DNA from: Chloroflexota bacterium
GTDB lineage: Bacteria > Chloroflexota > Anaerolineae > UBA1429
Assembly (NCBI GenBank): GCA_012513725.1
Contig: JAAZBQ010000702.1
Location: 1 to 8,044 of the forward strand
Direction: 5' to 3'
DNA length: 8,044 nt
Shown: piece after piece, positions 1 to 5,879 of the stretch
How positions within the stretch are numbered: the stretch's first letter is position 1
How the letters are laid out: each line of letters starts with the position of its first letter
Notes under the pieces: generated by a model
Database searches by the model: none
Told to the model about the DNA's origin: nothing
Seen by the model: only the letters and a program-made list of their open reading frames with translations
Program-made: the position numbers and the translations under genes

Positions 1-510
1 CTACTGAAAGCGCCGGGAGTAGTACCGGTACCACTTGGGCGTCCAGTAAACGCGGTTGGGGTGCTTTTCGGTCAGGCGCTTGATGAGATAGTTGTCCAGG
101 GAAAAGAGGCGCAAGGGGGTCTCGCCAAAGCCCTTTTCCCCCATACCGTAGCGCCTGCGCACGGTGGCGGGGGCGGCGATCAGGAGCACCAGCACGAGGA
201 GCGCCGGCACGATGACGTACTGCGGCCCGGCCCCCGGCGCCACGAGCGGCCGGAGGAGCACCCACGCCCCCCACACTGCGAGACTGACCAGAAACGGCAG
301 GAAGGGCTGCAGGTACCAGCGCCAGGCCTCCCGCCGGCACTTGGCGCAGACCAGAACGTCGTGCTGCTGGAAATCGCTCAGGTGCAGCAGGACGCGACTG
401 GTGGACCAGGCGGCGTCCTTGAGCTTCTCCTCGCGCTCGGCCGAGTACAACCTCCGGGTGGTGGCCCGGCCCTCCTCGGTGGCGCAGCCGCAGATATCAC
501 AGGGCTCCAA
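1..510 (-). CDS. Small membrane protein with N-terminal Cys clusters (zinc-ribbon-like), unknown function
   Basis: I do not recognise a named family. The 169-aa protein has Cys at 4, 7 and 9 (CDICGC) and a second pair at 55 and 58 (CAKC). This spacing suggests one zinc-ribbon or other metal site built from two knuckles. Two hydrophobic segments follow, about residues 70-90 and 97-117, and then a basic, aromatic tail rich in Tyr, Trp and Arg. No signal peptide is seen, so the Cys domain is probably cytoplasmic and the protein is held by a two-helix hairpin. The start is a TTG (508-510), chosen because a strong GGGGAGGAG ribosome site lies 7 nt upstream and the cysteine-rich start would be lost with any later codon. 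The gene overlaps the end of the sensor kinase gene by 14 nt, so it is probably the last visible gene of that operon and translationally coupled. The stop TAG is at bases 1-3. The coding call is firm; the zinc site is inference. Confidence 0.8.
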   Translation of the reverse strand: MEPCDICGCATEEGRATTRRLYSAEREEKLKDAAWSTSRVLLHLSDFQQHDVLVCAKCRREAWRWYLQPFLPFLVSLAVWGAWVLLRPLVAPGAGPQYVIVPALLVLVLLIAAPATVRRRYGMGEKGFGETPLRLFSLDNYLIKRLTEKHPNRVYWTPKWYRYYSRRFQ

Positions 511-2878
511 CGCGCGTCTCCTCCCCTAGTGGCGCGGGCACGGGCCACACCGCCTCGACCATGGTCCCCTCCCCGGGCGCGCTCTGCACGCGCACGGTGG
601 CGCCGACGTCGGCGGCCCGCTCCCCCATAATCGCCAGGCCCAGCGATTCCGGGGAGGCGTTGCCCTGCGCAAACCCGCAGCCGTCATCGCGCACCGACAG
701 GCGCACGGCTCGGTCGTCGCAGTGCATGTCGATCCACACGTGTTCCGCCGCCGCGTGCTTGGCGATGTTGTTCAGGGCCTCCTGGGCGATGCGATAGAGC
801 GCCACCTTGACGTCGGCCGGGGCATGGCACTCACCGCGCACGTCGACCTCCACCGGCACCCGCGTGCGGCCCGTAAAGGCCTCGGCCAGCCCATGCAAAA
901 GATCGCCTAGCGCCGACTCGGCCAGCGAGGCCGGGCGCAGCTCCATGAGGAGCGAGCGCATCTCGGCCAGCGCGCCCCGGGTCAGGGCGTGGAGATCCGC
1001 CAGGCGCTGGCGACCGGCGTCCGGGTTCTTGTCCCACACCCGCGGGAGGACCTCGGCGATCAGGCTGGCGGAAAAGAGGGTCTGGGTGACGGCGTCGTGG
1101 AGCTCGCGGGCCAGGCGCTGGCGCTCCTCGAGGGTGGCGGCGTGCTGGGCCTGCTCGTACAGCCGGGCGTTGTGCAGCGCGGCAGCCGCCCGCTGGGCCA
1201 GGGCCACGCCCCGCCGCCGCTCCTCCTCATCGAGCACCATGGGCTGCGCATAGTGCATGTTGAACAGGCCGAACACGTCGCCACCCAGCATGATCGGCAC
1301 GTGGATCGACGAGCGGACGCCCTCCCCGGCCAGCACCGCGGCGATGGCGTCCGCCTCGGCCTCGGAATCCTGCACGAGCACCGGCTCGCGGCTGGCCACG
1401 GCGCGGCCCAGCCGGCCCTCGGCGGCGAAAGCCATGCGCCGCAACGTGGCGGGGGAGAACCCCCGGCCGGCGCGGGCCACCAGCCGCTCGCCCGCCTCGT
1501 CCCAGCAGAGGACGCTGCTCTTGTCGGCCTGCAGCATGTCTACCGCGACGTCGGCCAGCGACTGCAGCACCTTGTCCAGGTTCAGATGGCCGTAGAGCTC
1601 GGCGTCCGCCCGGTAGAGGGCCTCGATCTCGCGCATGCGCCCCTGCGCCTCGGCGAACAGGTGGGCGTTCTCGATGGCGATGGAGGCCAGTTGGGCAAAG
1701 CGGGACAGGATGCCGATCTCGGCCTGCCCCATGGCGCGCTCCGCGGCGCCGTCGCTACCGGCACAGCATCCCACCCCCAGGACGCCGTTCGCGTCGGCCT
1801 CACCGGCCGCCAGCGGCACGCCCACCAGCGCGCGGATGGCGGGGCCCCGATAGTCCTGCGAGCGCCCGTCCCAAGAGCCATAGTCCTCCACGGCCATGGC
1901 GCGGCCCTCGGCCAGGACCAGACCGGAGAGCCCCTCGCCCCGGCCCAACCGAAAGCCGAGGGAGGACTGGAACTGGCCGGTGGCCACGGCCATCTCCAGC
2001 GCCTCACCGGAGCGATCGGCGAGAAAGATGAACCCATCGCGCGCCCCGACGAGCTGCACGGCGCGGTTCAGGATGGTCTGCAACAGGTCGGAAAGGTCCA
2101 GGTGGTTCATCATGCCCACGCTGGTTTCGTGGAGGGCGGAGAGGTACTCGGCCTGCCTGCGCTGCTCCGCCTCGGCGTGCTGGCGCTCGGCGACCTCTTC
2201 CTCCAGCCGCCGATAGGCGCGCTCGAACTGTGTGTTCACCCGCGCGCGCACCGAGAGCGCCATCGCCACGCCAAAAACGAGCATCAGGAGCATGATGACC
2301 AAGAGCAGCGCCTGCGAGGTGCGTTGCGCCCGCAGCGCCTCGCCCACCGAGGCGAAAAAGATGGCCTCCTCCCGGTCATAGAACTCGCCGACTCGCGCCT
2401 CGAGGTCGCGCAGCAGCGCGACGAACTGCCGCTCGGCGCCCAGCATGTTGCCCGGCAGGGGGCTGGCCGAGAGGCGGGCAAGGAGGAGGTCGTACTCGCG
2501 AAGGCTCTCGCGCAGGTCTTCGAGAAAGGCGAGCACCGTGGGTCTATCCAGCGACTTGCCCCACAGCCGATCGATGCGCTCGTCCAGAGCGGCGCGCTCG
2601 GCCTCAGCGCGGGAGGTGTCGGCGGAGCGGCTGTAGAGGTTGCCCACGGTCTCCACCTGCAGTTGGGCCACTCCGCGCTGAACGTCGGCGAGGTCGGCGA
2701 GATAGTAGCCCATCTCGAACGCCGCAGAGGTGGTGGTGATGTTCACGTAGGACGTGACCAGCAGCACGCCGACGCCCAGGACGAGGAGACCGACCACCAC
2801 GCTGAGCGCCACCTGGGCGCGGGTCAGCGTGGAAATGGGCATCGGTGGCCGTCGGGGCGGCATCGCCTGAGCGCTCAC
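497..2878 (-). CDS. Sensor histidine kinase, NarL/HisKA_3 type, with two GAF domains
   Basis: This is a 793-aa membrane sensor kinase. In order: TM helix at about 22-44; an extracytoplasmic helical region at about 45-188 with no Cys; second TM at about 189-209; a coiled-coil linker at about 212-248; GAF domain 1 at about 260-408; GAF domain 2 at about 430-575; HisKA_3 dimerisation domain with phospho-acceptor His594 in RELHDAVTQ; and a HATPase_c domain with N box EALNN (700-704), G1 box DDGCGF (731-736) and G2 GLAIMGER (747-754). By family knowledge it autophosphorylates His594 and passes the phosphate to a NarL/FixJ-type response regulator. No such regulator is visible here. I chose GTG at 2876-2878 as the start: it lies 1 nt after the upstream stop and 4 nt after an AGGGGG site. 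ATG at 2861-2863 is the alternative. A longer reading to 3010 would run over the upstream gene in another frame. The signal sensed is unknown; GAF domains often bind small ligands or haem, but nothing here fixes which. Confidence 0.93.
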   Translation of the reverse strand: MSAQAMPPRRPPMPISTLTRAQVALSVVVGLLVLGVGVLLVTSYVNITTTSAAFEMGYYLADLADVQRGVAQLQVETVGNLYSRSADTSRAEAERAALDERIDRLWGKSLDRPTVLAFLEDLRESLREYDLLLARLSASPLPGNMLGAERQFVALLRDLEARVGEFYDREEAIFFASVGEALRAQRTSQALLLVIMLLMLVFGVAMALSVRARVNTQFERAYRRLEEEVAERQHAEAEQRRQAEYLSALHETSVGMMNHLDLSDLLQTILNRAVQLVGARDGFIFLADRSGEALEMAVATGQFQSSLGFRLGRGEGLSGLVLAEGRAMAVEDYGSWDGRSQDYRGPAIRALVGVPLAAGEADANGVLGVGCCAGSDGAAERAMGQAEIGILSRFAQLASIAIENAHLFAEAQGRMREIEALYRADAELYGHLNLDKVLQSLADVAVDMLQADKSSVLCWDEAGERLVARAGRGFSPATLRRMAFAAEGRLGRAVASREPVLVQDSEAEADAIAAVLAGEGVRSSIHVPIMLGGDVFGLFNMHYAQPMVLDEEERRRGVALAQRAAAALHNARLYEQAQHAATLEERQRLARELHDAVTQTLFSASLIAEVLPRVWDKNPDAGRQRLADLHALTRGALAEMRSLLMELRPASLAESALGDLLHGLAEAFTGRTRVPVEVDVRGECHAPADVKVALYRIAQEALNNIAKHAAAEHVWIDMHCDDRAVRLSVRDDGCGFAQGNASPESLGLAIMGERAADVGATVRVQSAPGEGTMVEAVWPVPAPLGEETRVGAL

Positions 2879-2879
2879 G

Positions 2880-3581
2880 TCACCCCCTGCGCCGGTACCA
2901 GACCACGCCCGCGGCGGCCAGGGCCACCGCAGCGGCCCCGGCGGCGCCCAGCAACAGCCCGGTGCCTGAATCCCCCGCGGGGGGCGCGTCCTCGACGGTG
3001 GGGGTCGCACTGGGCGCGACGGTCGGCTCGGGCGTAGCGGAGGGCGGCAGATCGGGTCCTTCGGCCTGGGCGGTCCCCTCGGCGGCGGGCTCGGCCGGCG
3101 GGGTGCCCGAAGCCGCGGCGGCGCGGGCCTCGACAGTGGCGTCGGCCGCGTCGAACATGGCCTCCAGGGCCGGGATATCCGGCCAGTCGATGCCGCCGTT
3201 CTCCAGGCCGGCGCTCACGATCCCCGGCAGCTCGGCCTCGATCTCCCCGCCGCCGATCAGCGCCTGGTCACCAACCAGGAGGAACGGCACCACCTGCCGG
3301 TCCTCGGGCACCTCCAGATGCTCCATCGCCGCGCGGTACACCGGGTTGCCGTTCTCCGTCGCGATGTTGAGACCCATCACCACCAGCCGGTCGCCGTACT
3401 CGTTCACCAGGGGGACGACCACACGGGTCGCCACTTGCTCACAGTACGGTCAAGTGGGAGAGTAAAAGTACATGACGTGGACGATCGGGTCATCGGCGTG
3501 CAGCACGGGCGCCAACACGCCGGCCACCAATATCGCCGCCAGAAAGAGAACGGCCGGGAGCCATCGCTTGCGAGGTGTCAT
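2880..3581 (-). CDS. Predicted selenoprotein: secreted, membrane-anchored thioredoxin/glutaredoxin-fold protein with U-P-Y-C active site
   Basis: Read from ATG at 3579-3581 and through an in-frame TGA (3450-3452), this gene encodes 233 aa. Residues 1-29 look like a signal peptide (MTPRKRWLPAVLFLAAILV, then ...PVLHA). Next comes beta strand HVMYFYSPT, then TGA at residue 44, then PYC (45-47). The TGA therefore sits where the first Cys of a thioredoxin-fold CPYC motif belongs. A cis-Pro candidate follows (VVPFLLVGD, Pro99), with GGIDWPDIPAL at 129-139. A Pro/Ala/Thr-rich stalk (about 150-205) leads to a C-terminal TM helix (about 208-229) and an RRRG tail. Reading frame and fold continue on both sides of the TGA, and a SECIS-like hairpin follows it. 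The true stop is also TGA (2880-2882). A thiol/selenol oxidoreductase outside the cytoplasmic membrane is the likely role; substrate unknown. The alternative is a nonsense mutation of a Cys codon, or a truncated protein from GTG 3434 that lacks signal peptide and active site. It heads the operon with the kinase. Confidence 0.83.
3394..3452 (-). promoter_or_regulatory. Candidate bacterial SECIS element directing selenocysteine insertion
   Basis: The in-frame UGA (3452-3450) is followed by C, a weak termination context. After 17 nt comes a perfectly closed 7-bp stem: GGCGACC (3432-3426) with GGUCGUC (3420-3414), including one G-U pair, around the 5-nt loop CGUGU (3425-3421). The loop starts 24 nt after the UGA and has G at its second position. 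This matches the known bacterial SECIS pattern of a short apical loop with an early G, within roughly 16-37 nt of the UGA. An outer 6-bp stem, CCGUAC directly after the UGA (3449-3444) with GUACGG (3399-3394), can close the whole element. Folding was done by eye, and SelB binding is inferred. Confidence 0.7.
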
Positions 3582-3601
3582 CTATTGCCCCATATGCTTG
3601 A

Positions 3602-3621
3602 GGCCCGCCCGCGGGCGGGCC
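3602..3621. repeat. Perfect 20-bp GC palindrome upstream of the selenoprotein gene
   Basis: The 20 bases are all G and C and are perfectly self-complementary, centred between 3611 and 3612 (half-site GGCCCGCCCG). The element lies about 20 nt upstream of the selenoprotein ATG and 118 nt beyond the end of the acetyltransferase gene. It could be an operator, a leader hairpin, or a terminator stem for the acetyltransferase. No U-run follows on the minus strand, so a classical intrinsic terminator is unlikely. Confidence 0.5.
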
Positions 3622-3637
3622 GAGGTTGACCGCGCTT

Positions 3638-3646
3638 ATCGTACCA
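3638..3646 (-). promoter_or_regulatory. Possible extended -10 promoter for the selenoprotein/kinase operon
   Basis: On the minus strand TGGTACGAT gives a TGn-TACGAT extended -10 box about 57 nt upstream of the ATG at 3581. No good -35 box lies 17 nt upstream. The rest of the 157-nt gap (3582-3738) has only the GC palindrome and a weak GCGGG...CCCGC stem near 3702-3717, followed some way on by TTTCTTCT, which might serve as a terminator for the acetyltransferase. This is a weak call. Confidence 0.3.
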
Positions 3647-3738
3647 CAACTCGGCCCAGGACGGGAATCGACACCTGAGGGGTACAGAAGAAACCAGGAT
3701 CGCGGGCCATGGCCCCGCACCCGCCGTGCGTCGATCCC

Positions 3739-4293
3739 CTACTCGACCCGACCCTCCCGCCACTCGTCGGCCAGCAGCCCCATGAGCAGCATGTCGTGGC
3801 GCTCGCCATCGCGCAGCAAAAAGCGGCGGAACACCCCTTCGCGGCGAAAGCCGAACCTGGCGTACAGCGCCAGTGCCCGCGCGTTATAGTCGAACACCGT
3901 CAGCTGCAGGCGATACAGGTTCAGCTCGCCGAACGCGTAGGGCAGCAAGAGCCGCATCGCCTCGGTGCCAAAGCCCTGGCCCCAATGCCCGGGGCCCAGG
4001 GCGATGGACAGCCACCCCACCCGATGGGTCCACAGGATGCTCTCGATGGCCGCCTGGCCGATCAACGCGCCGTCGGCGGCGGTGCGCAGGCCGAACAGGA
4101 AGGTCCGGTCGCTCTTGGCCGCCTCTTCGATGCGGGCGACGATCTCCTCCTCCCCCTTGGGAAAGGCGGCCATGGCGTCATACATGCGGAGGAACTCGGC
4201 GTCGGCGTACCAAGTGGCCACCGTCGCCGCGTCGTCGCGCCCCAGAGCGGTCAGCAGCAGGCGCTCGCCCCGCAATAGCTCACTGCCCAGCAT
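3739..4293 (-). CDS. GNAT-family N-acetyltransferase, RimJ/RimL type
   Basis: This 184-aa protein matches the full length of RimJ/RimL-like (Acetyltransf_3) GNAT enzymes, which transfer acetyl from acetyl-CoA to an amine such as a protein N-terminus or small molecule. The start LLRGERLLLTALGRDDA is typical of the group. The acetyl-CoA pyrophosphate-binding motif A is GHWGQGFGTEA (102-112), which fits the Q/R-x-x-G-x-G/A pattern. The C-terminal motif B region YNARALALYARFGFRREG (136-153) carries Asn137 and Tyr144, the usual positions for CoA contact and the general-acid Tyr. The ATG start has a GAGGA ribosome site 7 nt upstream. The gene stands alone: 157 nt to the next gene downstream and 280 nt to the gene upstream. 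Substrate cannot be told. Family membership is very secure. Confidence 0.92.
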   Translation of the reverse strand: MLGSELLRGERLLLTALGRDDAATVATWYADAEFLRMYDAMAAFPKGEEEIVARIEEAAKSDRTFLFGLRTAADGALIGQAAIESILWTHRVGWLSIALGPGHWGQGFGTEAMRLLLPYAFGELNLYRLQLTVFDYNARALALYARFGFRREGVFRRFLLRDGERHDMLLMGLLADEWREGRVE

Positions 4294-4345
4294 CTCGCTT
4301 CCTCGCTACCGTCGTCTGGCTCGGGTCAGGTTGTTGGATGGGCCA

Positions 4346-4376
4346 TCACGAATCCCACGAACGCCGGACGAATAAC
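4346..4376. repeat. Left arm of an inverted ACGAAT repeat pair
   Basis: The hexamer ACGAAT appears at 4348-4353, as ACGAAC at 4357-4362, and again at 4368-4373, at steps of 9 and 11 nt. The arm at 4517-4547 carries the same three hexamers with the same 9 and 11 nt steps in reverse complement. Aligned by eye, about 23 of 31 positions agree. The two arms enclose about 140 nt that is visibly less GC-rich than the genes around it, with no gene seen. It could be a small non-autonomous mobile element or a dispersed intergenic repeat. Confidence 0.65.
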
Positions 4377-4436
4377 ACCAACAAGGAGCACTGAGCAGAC
4401 CAGATGCATTAGCGGGATGGCGCGCGGGTTTCACAG

Positions 4437-4463
4437 CAGATGATCCTCGCACAATGTCATCTG
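4437..4463. repeat. Short hairpin in the core of the inverted-repeat region
   Basis: CAGATGA (4437-4443) can pair with TCATCTG (4457-4463) around a 13-nt loop. A second copy of the left half, CCAGATG at 4400-4406, could pair with CATCTGG at 4458-4464 instead. Neither version is followed by a U-run, so a terminator for the transformylase gene is not supported. Its role is unknown. Confidence 0.4.
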
Positions 4464-4516
4464 GCCCCAGTTTATGCGCTTTACATTTGTTATCTAGGTC
4501 CTACAAGAGTATGGGC

Positions 4517-4547
4517 GGGATTCGTCCTGGATTCGTGTCATTCGTGT
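4517..4547. repeat. Right arm of an inverted ACGAAT repeat pair
   Basis: On the plus strand ATTCGT occurs at 4520-4525, 4531-4536 and 4540-4545, the mirror image of the left arm in both sequence and spacing. It starts about 27 nt beyond the stop codon of the AICAR transformylase gene. From memory, ATTCGTG-type repeats of this sort recur between genes in diverse bacteria; that recollection is unverified. Confidence 0.65.
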
Positions 4548-4573
4548 GGAACAGAACCGCATCCAGCCACAAT

Positions 4574-5752
4574 CTAGTGGTGGAACAGACGCAGGCCGGT
4601 GATGGACATGGTCATCGCGTACTGGTCGCAGGCGGCGATGACGTCCGCGTCGTTCGTCGAGCCCCCCGGCTGCGCGACGTGGGCCACCCCGGAACGGCTG
4701 GCGCGGTCGATGGAGTCGCGGAAGGGAAAGAACGCGTCGGAACTGAGCGCCACGCCCGTCACCTGGCCCAGCCACGCCTGCCGCTCCTCGCGGGTGAGGC
4801 GCTCGGGCACTGCCTCATAGTTGTCCCGCCAGGCCTCCTCCTCGGCCGGGGTGAGATCGTCGACGAAGAACAGGTCGATGGCGTTGTTGCGTTCGGCCCG
4901 GCGCACGCCCTCGCGGAACTGCATCCCCAGGACTGCCGGGTGCTGCCGCAGGAACCAGCGGTCCGACTTGTCCGCCGCCAGGCGCGTGCAGTGTACCCGC
5001 GACTGCTGACCGGCCCCGGCGCCGGTCACCTGGCCGTTGTGCGCCAGGCACACCGAGTTGGACTGCGTGTACTTGACGGCCACCGTCGCCACGATGAGGT
5101 CGCGCAGGGCCGCCGAGGGGAGGTCCTTGGCCCGGGTCACCACGTTGGCGAACAGGCCCTCGTCGATGGCAGCCTCGTTCCGGCGCTGCTCGAGGGTCAC
5201 CCCGAACACCTGCCGGATCTCGACCTCGGCTGGGGCATAGTCGCGGTCGATCCGCAGCACGCGATAGTCGCCGCCCCGCTTGGCCCGCAGGATGCGCAGC
5301 GCCTCGGGCTCATAGTCCGGGGCGATCACCCCGTCGGAGACCTCCCGGCGCAGGATCCGGGCAGTGGCCGCGTCACAGGTATCCGAGAGCGCCGCCCAAT
5401 CGCCGAACGACGAGAGGCGATCCGCGCCCCGGGCCCGGGCGTAGGCCGTGGCCTGGGGGGTGAGGTCCATGTCCTCGACAAAGCAGGCCGCCCGTTCCGC
5501 CTCGGAAAGGGGCACTGCGACGGCCGCCCCGGCGGGGCTGACGTGCTTGAAGGAGGCCGCGGCCGGCATCCCCAGCGCGGCGCGCAGATCCCGAACCAAC
5601 TGCCAGGCGTTCAGCGCATCGAGGAGGTTGATGTACCCCGCGGCGCCGCTGAGCACCTCCACGGGCAGCGCCGCGCCCGAAGACATGAACACCCGCGCCG
5701 GCGCCTGGTGCGGGTTCATCCCATAGCGGAGCATCATCTCACTATCGCTCAC
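4574..5752 (-). CDS. purH: AICAR transformylase, stand-alone domain (PurH C-terminal half only)
   Basis: This 392-aa enzyme transfers a formyl group from 10-formyl-tetrahydrofolate to AICAR to give FAICAR, the ninth step of de novo purine synthesis in the cytoplasm. Visible family motifs: LRYGMNPHQ (8-16), the catalytic KHVSPAG with Lys69-His70, SFGDWAALSD (115-124), KYTQSNSV (227-234), the GQQSR...CTRLA stretch (248-259), SSDAFFPFRDS (337-347) and the C-terminal RLFHH. The usual bifunctional PurH is about 520 aa or more; the N-terminal IMP cyclohydrolase (MGS-like) domain is absent and not encoded just upstream. Ring closure to IMP must come from another gene. KYTQSNSV, GQQSR and the RLFHH end resemble the animal ATIC domain more than the Escherichia coli enzyme, by memory. 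The start is GTG at 5750-5752, set by AAAGGAG 6 nt upstream. A structured leader ends at that site. The symbol refers to the activity; the full fused gene is not present. Confidence 0.93.
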   Translation of the reverse strand: MSDSEMMLRYGMNPHQAPARVFMSSGAALPVEVLSGAAGYINLLDALNAWQLVRDLRAALGMPAAASFKHVSPAGAAVAVPLSEAERAACFVEDMDLTPQATAYARARGADRLSSFGDWAALSDTCDAATARILRREVSDGVIAPDYEPEALRILRAKRGGDYRVLRIDRDYAPAEVEIRQVFGVTLEQRRNEAAIDEGLFANVVTRAKDLPSAALRDLIVATVAVKYTQSNSVCLAHNGQVTGAGAGQQSRVHCTRLAADKSDRWFLRQHPAVLGMQFREGVRRAERNNAIDLFFVDDLTPAEEEAWRDNYEAVPERLTREERQAWLGQVTGVALSSDAFFPFRDSIDRASRSGVAHVAQPGGSTNDADVIAACDQYAMTMSITGLRLFHH

Positions 5753-5765
5753 GGCACACTCCTTT

Positions 5766-5872
5766 CAAGGGCTCGACGCCAAGGCGTAGAGACGAGCCAA
5801 CAGACGCCACGGCGCGTCGCGCCGTGGACCAGGCCCACGGGTCCTGGCCCTTGTGTCCCTATCCCTTGGCGT
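5766..5872 (-). promoter_or_regulatory. Candidate structured leader RNA (pseudoknot-forming) upstream of the AICAR transformylase gene
   Basis: The 127-nt gap between the enolase-type gene and the transformylase gene is packed with complementary segments. In transcript order: P1 5' strand ACGCCAAGG (5872-5864); CAAGGG (5853-5848); hairpin H1, CCAGG (5847-5843) with CCTGG (5833-5829); hairpin H2, a perfect 9-bp stem CCACGGCGC/GCGCCGTGG (5827-5807) with loop GAC; P1 3' strand CCTTGGCGT (5784-5776); and CCCTTG (5771-5766), which pairs with CAAGGG across P1 to make a pseudoknot. The last segment abuts the AAAGGAG ribosome site (5765-5759), so folding could affect translation. It does not visibly match the ZTP or THF riboswitch consensus as I remember them. 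No U-run is present, so transcription attenuation is less likely. Structure is by eye and function is inferred. Confidence 0.5.
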
Positions 5873-5879
5873 TGCACGC

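Noticed and set aside
989..3037. Long plus-strand open frame of 682 codons
   Set aside because: It is antisense to the sensor kinase and repetitive in His, Gly, Ala and Arg, a typical shadow in GC-rich coding DNA with no recognisable domain.
2880..3434. A 184-aa gene starting at GTG 3434
   Set aside because: It starts in the middle of a thioredoxin fold, after the PYC motif and without a signal peptide. The upstream in-frame sequence supplies both, so the longer selenoprotein reading is better.
3435..3581. Pseudogene or frameshift explanation for the split frame
   Set aside because: There is no shift: the same frame is kept on both sides, only a TGA interrupts it, at the catalytic Cys position and followed by a SECIS-like hairpin. 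A point nonsense mutation stays possible but less likely.
497..3581. Genome-wide reassignment of TGA to an amino acid
   Set aside because: The kinase gene, the isochorismatase-fold gene and the selenoprotein gene itself all end at TGA in sensible places, so TGA is a normal stop in this genome.
3660..3690. tRNA-like T-arm fragment (TCGATTCCCG on the minus strand)
   Set aside because: No proper 5-bp stem with 7-nt loop, no acceptor or anticodon arms nearby.
5753..5879. Known ZTP or THF riboswitch
   Set aside because: The position in front of a purine gene fits, but the conserved ZTP element I remember (CCGCCUGGG-like) and the THF core are not visible.
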